Origin: a bacterium
GTDB lineage: Bacteria > Eremiobacterota > Eremiobacteria > Baltobacterales > Baltobacteraceae
Length of the DNA: 13,029 nucleotides
Direction of reading: 5' to 3'
NCBI GenBank assembly: GCA_021782295.1
Contig: JAJXVC010000025.1
Span: 1 to 13,029, forward strand
The notes under the pieces are model-generated. The model did not search any database, was not told where the DNA came from, and saw only the letters and a program-made list of their open reading frames with translations. The position numbers were made by a program, and so were the translations under genes. Shown here piece by piece: positions 11,250 to 13,029 of the stretch; positions within the stretch are counted from its first letter, which is position 1, and each line of letters opens with the position of its first letter.

Positions 11250-12953
11250 CTACATCAGTCGTCGATAGCGTTGTCGCGGCGGCGGCTCTTGCAGCACTTC
11301 TCCCACCGCGACAAATCCGCTCCGTCGATAGAGCTCGCGCGCGGGGTCGTTGCCGACGATCGCCTCCAACTCGACATGCGATGCCCCACGCGCGGCCGCC
11401 CAATCGATCACCGCGCGAACGAGCGCATCGCCGATTCCGCGTCCGCGCGCCTGCGGCGCCACCCAGAGCGAGAGCAATTCGACACCATCGGGAGCGATCG
11501 TTTCCGCGCTCACCATTCCTGCCGGTGCGCCATCAATCTCCACGATCGCATTGAACGGCACCTCGCGAAGGCGCCCGCGCCAACGCGCTTCATCGGCATC
11601 CTCCCAATCGCGAAGGCTCGCACAGAATGCCTCGGGTGATTCGCGCAACGCTGCTAACCGCAGATTGCGCCAGCGCTCCCAGTCCTCATCGGTGATGAGA
11701 CGCAGATGCATCGGTGCAAGCGTTGCGAGGATATGCGTGCACGCAGCCGATACGCCGTCGCCGGTGACCTTCGCTGCGACCTGCGCGCAGCGCTCGCGCA
11801 TGGGAACATCGCTCATCAGGCGTTCGAGTGCCTTCACCACCCGCTCCGCGCGATATTTTCGTGCCGGGATTTTTATCGCCACGCCGAGCGCGACCGCACG
11901 CGCTGCGTTATCGAACTGGTCGTGCGCCATCGGACGAATCAACTGCGGCACCCCCGCTCGTAACGCCTGGCTGAGCGTGCCGATACCGCCGTGATGAACG
12001 AACGCTGCGACGCGCGGTAGTAATGCACTAAACGGCACATAGGAAACGTGCAACACATTGGCGGGAAGGTTCTGCGGAATCTGCTCGGCGACGTGCGTGA
12101 GGAGAATGCCGCGCCGTCCGCTGCGCCGGCACGCTTCAACCGACTCCGCAAAAAACGCATGCGAGGCCGCGGTCGCCGTGCCCGCGGTGAACGCGATCGG
12201 CGGCTCGCCGCTTTTGAGAAAGGCTTCCAGCGCTGCCGGAAGTTCGTCGGCATCGCCGTCGTACAACGGGAATCCGGTGAGCGTGAGCTTTGCGGGCCAA
12301 TCGCGCTCGCGCAGCGCAAACCACGGTGGAAAGAGTCCGACGAGCGCATCGGTTTCGTGAATCCAGCGATGGAACGGGCGATCGACGGGCGGTAACGCAC
12401 GAGCGACACGGCGTCGATTCACCGCTCGCTCGATGGTCGGGCCGATTACCAATCGATCGGCGAGATACCACACCGCGCGACGGAGCAGCCCTTGCACGCC
12501 GCGCAGCGCCGCAGTGAAGCCGTCGGCACGCGTGACGTCGCTGCCGCCGCGCAAGACCGCGGGCTGCAGATGGATGCTCGCGCACGGAATACCGTAGATT
12601 TCCGCAACGGCGCGGGCACCAAACGCGAGCGCGGAGTTCACGATGATGCTCTCGCCCGGCACGATCTCGGCAACAAAGGCATCGAATATCGCCGGGTTCG
12701 CCTCGTCCATCGCTTCGGCGATGATCTTGAGGCTGCGCAGGGGATGATTGAGGTCGGGTTTTTTCAGAAAGCCGAGATACTCTTCGGCAGTACCGATCGA
12801 GCGAAACGGTAGGCCGGCGCCTTCGACCGCCGCGGCAAAGATCTCATTCGCGAAAAACCGCACCTCATGCCCGCGGCGTTGGAACTCACGACCAATGGCA
12901 ACGAACGGCAGAATATCGCCATGCGACCCGGCGGGAGCGATCAAGACTCTCAT
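11250..12953 (-). CDS. Glycosyltransferase (GT1/MGT-like) fused to a C-terminal GNAT acetyltransferase
   Basis: A 567-residue two-domain protein in a single open frame. Residues 1-410 are a GT-B glycosyltransferase of the UDP-glucosyl/macrolide/sterol type: N-terminal MRVLIAPAGSHGDILPFVAIG, acceptor domain, then the donor-binding C-domain with VHHGGIGTLSQALRAGVPQLIRP (HHGGIGT at 320-326) and DQFDN (345-349). Residues 415-567 are a complete GNAT domain with MHLRLITDEDWERWRNLRLAAL, motif A LWVAPQARGRGIGDALV (497-513) and ARELYRRSGFVAVGE. The join (ILATLAPMHLRL) has almost no linker. The internal ATG at 11711 has no ribosome site before it, which favours true fusion over two genes. An AAGGA ribosome site precedes ATG 12953. 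Probable role: glycosylation of a lipid or small molecule, with acetylation of the same product or of the sugar; this is inference. Confidence 0.9.
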   Translation of the reverse strand: MRVLIAPAGSHGDILPFVAIGREFQRRGHEVRFFANEIFAAAVEGAGLPFRSIGTAEEYLGFLKKPDLNHPLRSLKIIAEAMDEANPAIFDAFVAEIVPGESIIVNSALAFGARAVAEIYGIPCASIHLQPAVLRGGSDVTRADGFTAALRGVQGLLRRAVWYLADRLVIGPTIERAVNRRRVARALPPVDRPFHRWIHETDALVGLFPPWFALRERDWPAKLTLTGFPLYDGDADELPAALEAFLKSGEPPIAFTAGTATAASHAFFAESVEACRRSGRRGILLTHVAEQIPQNLPANVLHVSYVPFSALLPRVAAFVHHGGIGTLSQALRAGVPQLIRPMAHDQFDNAARAVALGVAIKIPARKYRAERVVKALERLMSDVPMRERCAQVAAKVTGDGVSAACTHILATLAPMHLRLITDEDWERWRNLRLAALRESPEAFCASLRDWEDADEARWRGRLREVPFNAIVEIDGAPAGMVSAETIAPDGVELLSLWVAPQARGRGIGDALVRAVIDWAAARGASHVELEAIVGNDPARELYRRSGFVAVGEVLQEPPPRQRYRRLM

Positions 12954-12962
12954 GCAGGATCC

Positions 12963-13029
12963 TTATTCCAGGTCGCTGACCGCGGCGCCCATGCCGCGAC
13001 AGATTTCCCACAGGAGAATAAGCCGTGAA
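12963..13029 (-). CDS. C-terminal end of an unidentified gene (partial)
   Basis: On the minus strand a frame open from the right edge reads SRLILLWEICRGMGAAVSDLE and stops with TAA at 12965-12963. The stop overlaps the AAGGA ribosome site of the glycosyltransferase-GNAT gene, whose ATG is 9 bases further on; such packing is typical of an operon. The 21 residues are too few to identify a family. Chance opening of a short frame is the alternative. Confidence 0.4.
   Translation of the reverse strand, partial: SRLILLWEICRGMGAAVSDLE

Overview
The window comes from a GC-rich bacterial chromosome, most likely an uncultured lineage. It combines a rpsR-rplI-lonC-dnaB housekeeping cluster, a Firmicutes-type LonC protease, a secreted-type YVTN propeller family member, paired YbjN-like proteins and an IS66 element. 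A deep-branching high-GC relative of Firmicutes/Chloroflexota, such as Candidatus Eremiobacterota, would fit. That is a guess from gene content and style, not a placement.

Layout. Positions 1-1569 hold one end of an IS66-family element on the minus strand: tnpA, tnpB and the first 212 codons of tnpC, which runs off the left edge. Next come a two-way hairpin terminator and a tRNA-Thr(CGT) gene with encoded CCA. Upstream of the tRNA on the same strand are an unrecognised 86-residue protein and a YVTN/YncE-like beta-propeller without a signal peptide. Back to back with the propeller is a tight three-gene plus-strand operon (3048-4464): a gamma-carbonic-anhydrase-like protein and two YbjN-like proteins, with coding regions overlapping at each junction.

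The core (4461-8942, minus strand) reads in transcription order rpsR (S18), rplI (L9), lonC (Lon-family protease), dnaB (replicative helicase) and a small VOC/glyoxalase-fold protein. Gaps are only 6-16 bp, which suggests one operon. The usual partners rpsF and ssb are not upstream. In their place is a 294-bp gap with a good sigma-70-type promoter (TTGCCG-17-TAGACT), a palindromic spacer and a leader starting with two perfect hairpins. Upstream of that is an amidase-signature enzyme.

The right part (10710-13029) has a RimJ/RimL-type GNAT acetyltransferase with an uncertain 5' end, divergent from the amidase, and a 567-residue single-frame fusion of a GT1/MGT-like glycosyltransferase to a complete GNAT domain. 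The last 67 bases carry the tail of another minus-strand gene.

No CRISPR array, defence island or prophage is visible. The least ordinary items are the glycosyltransferase-GNAT fusion, the gamma-CA-like/YbjN/YbjN operon whose gamma-CA lacks one zinc histidine, and the rpsR leader with its rearranged neighbourhood.
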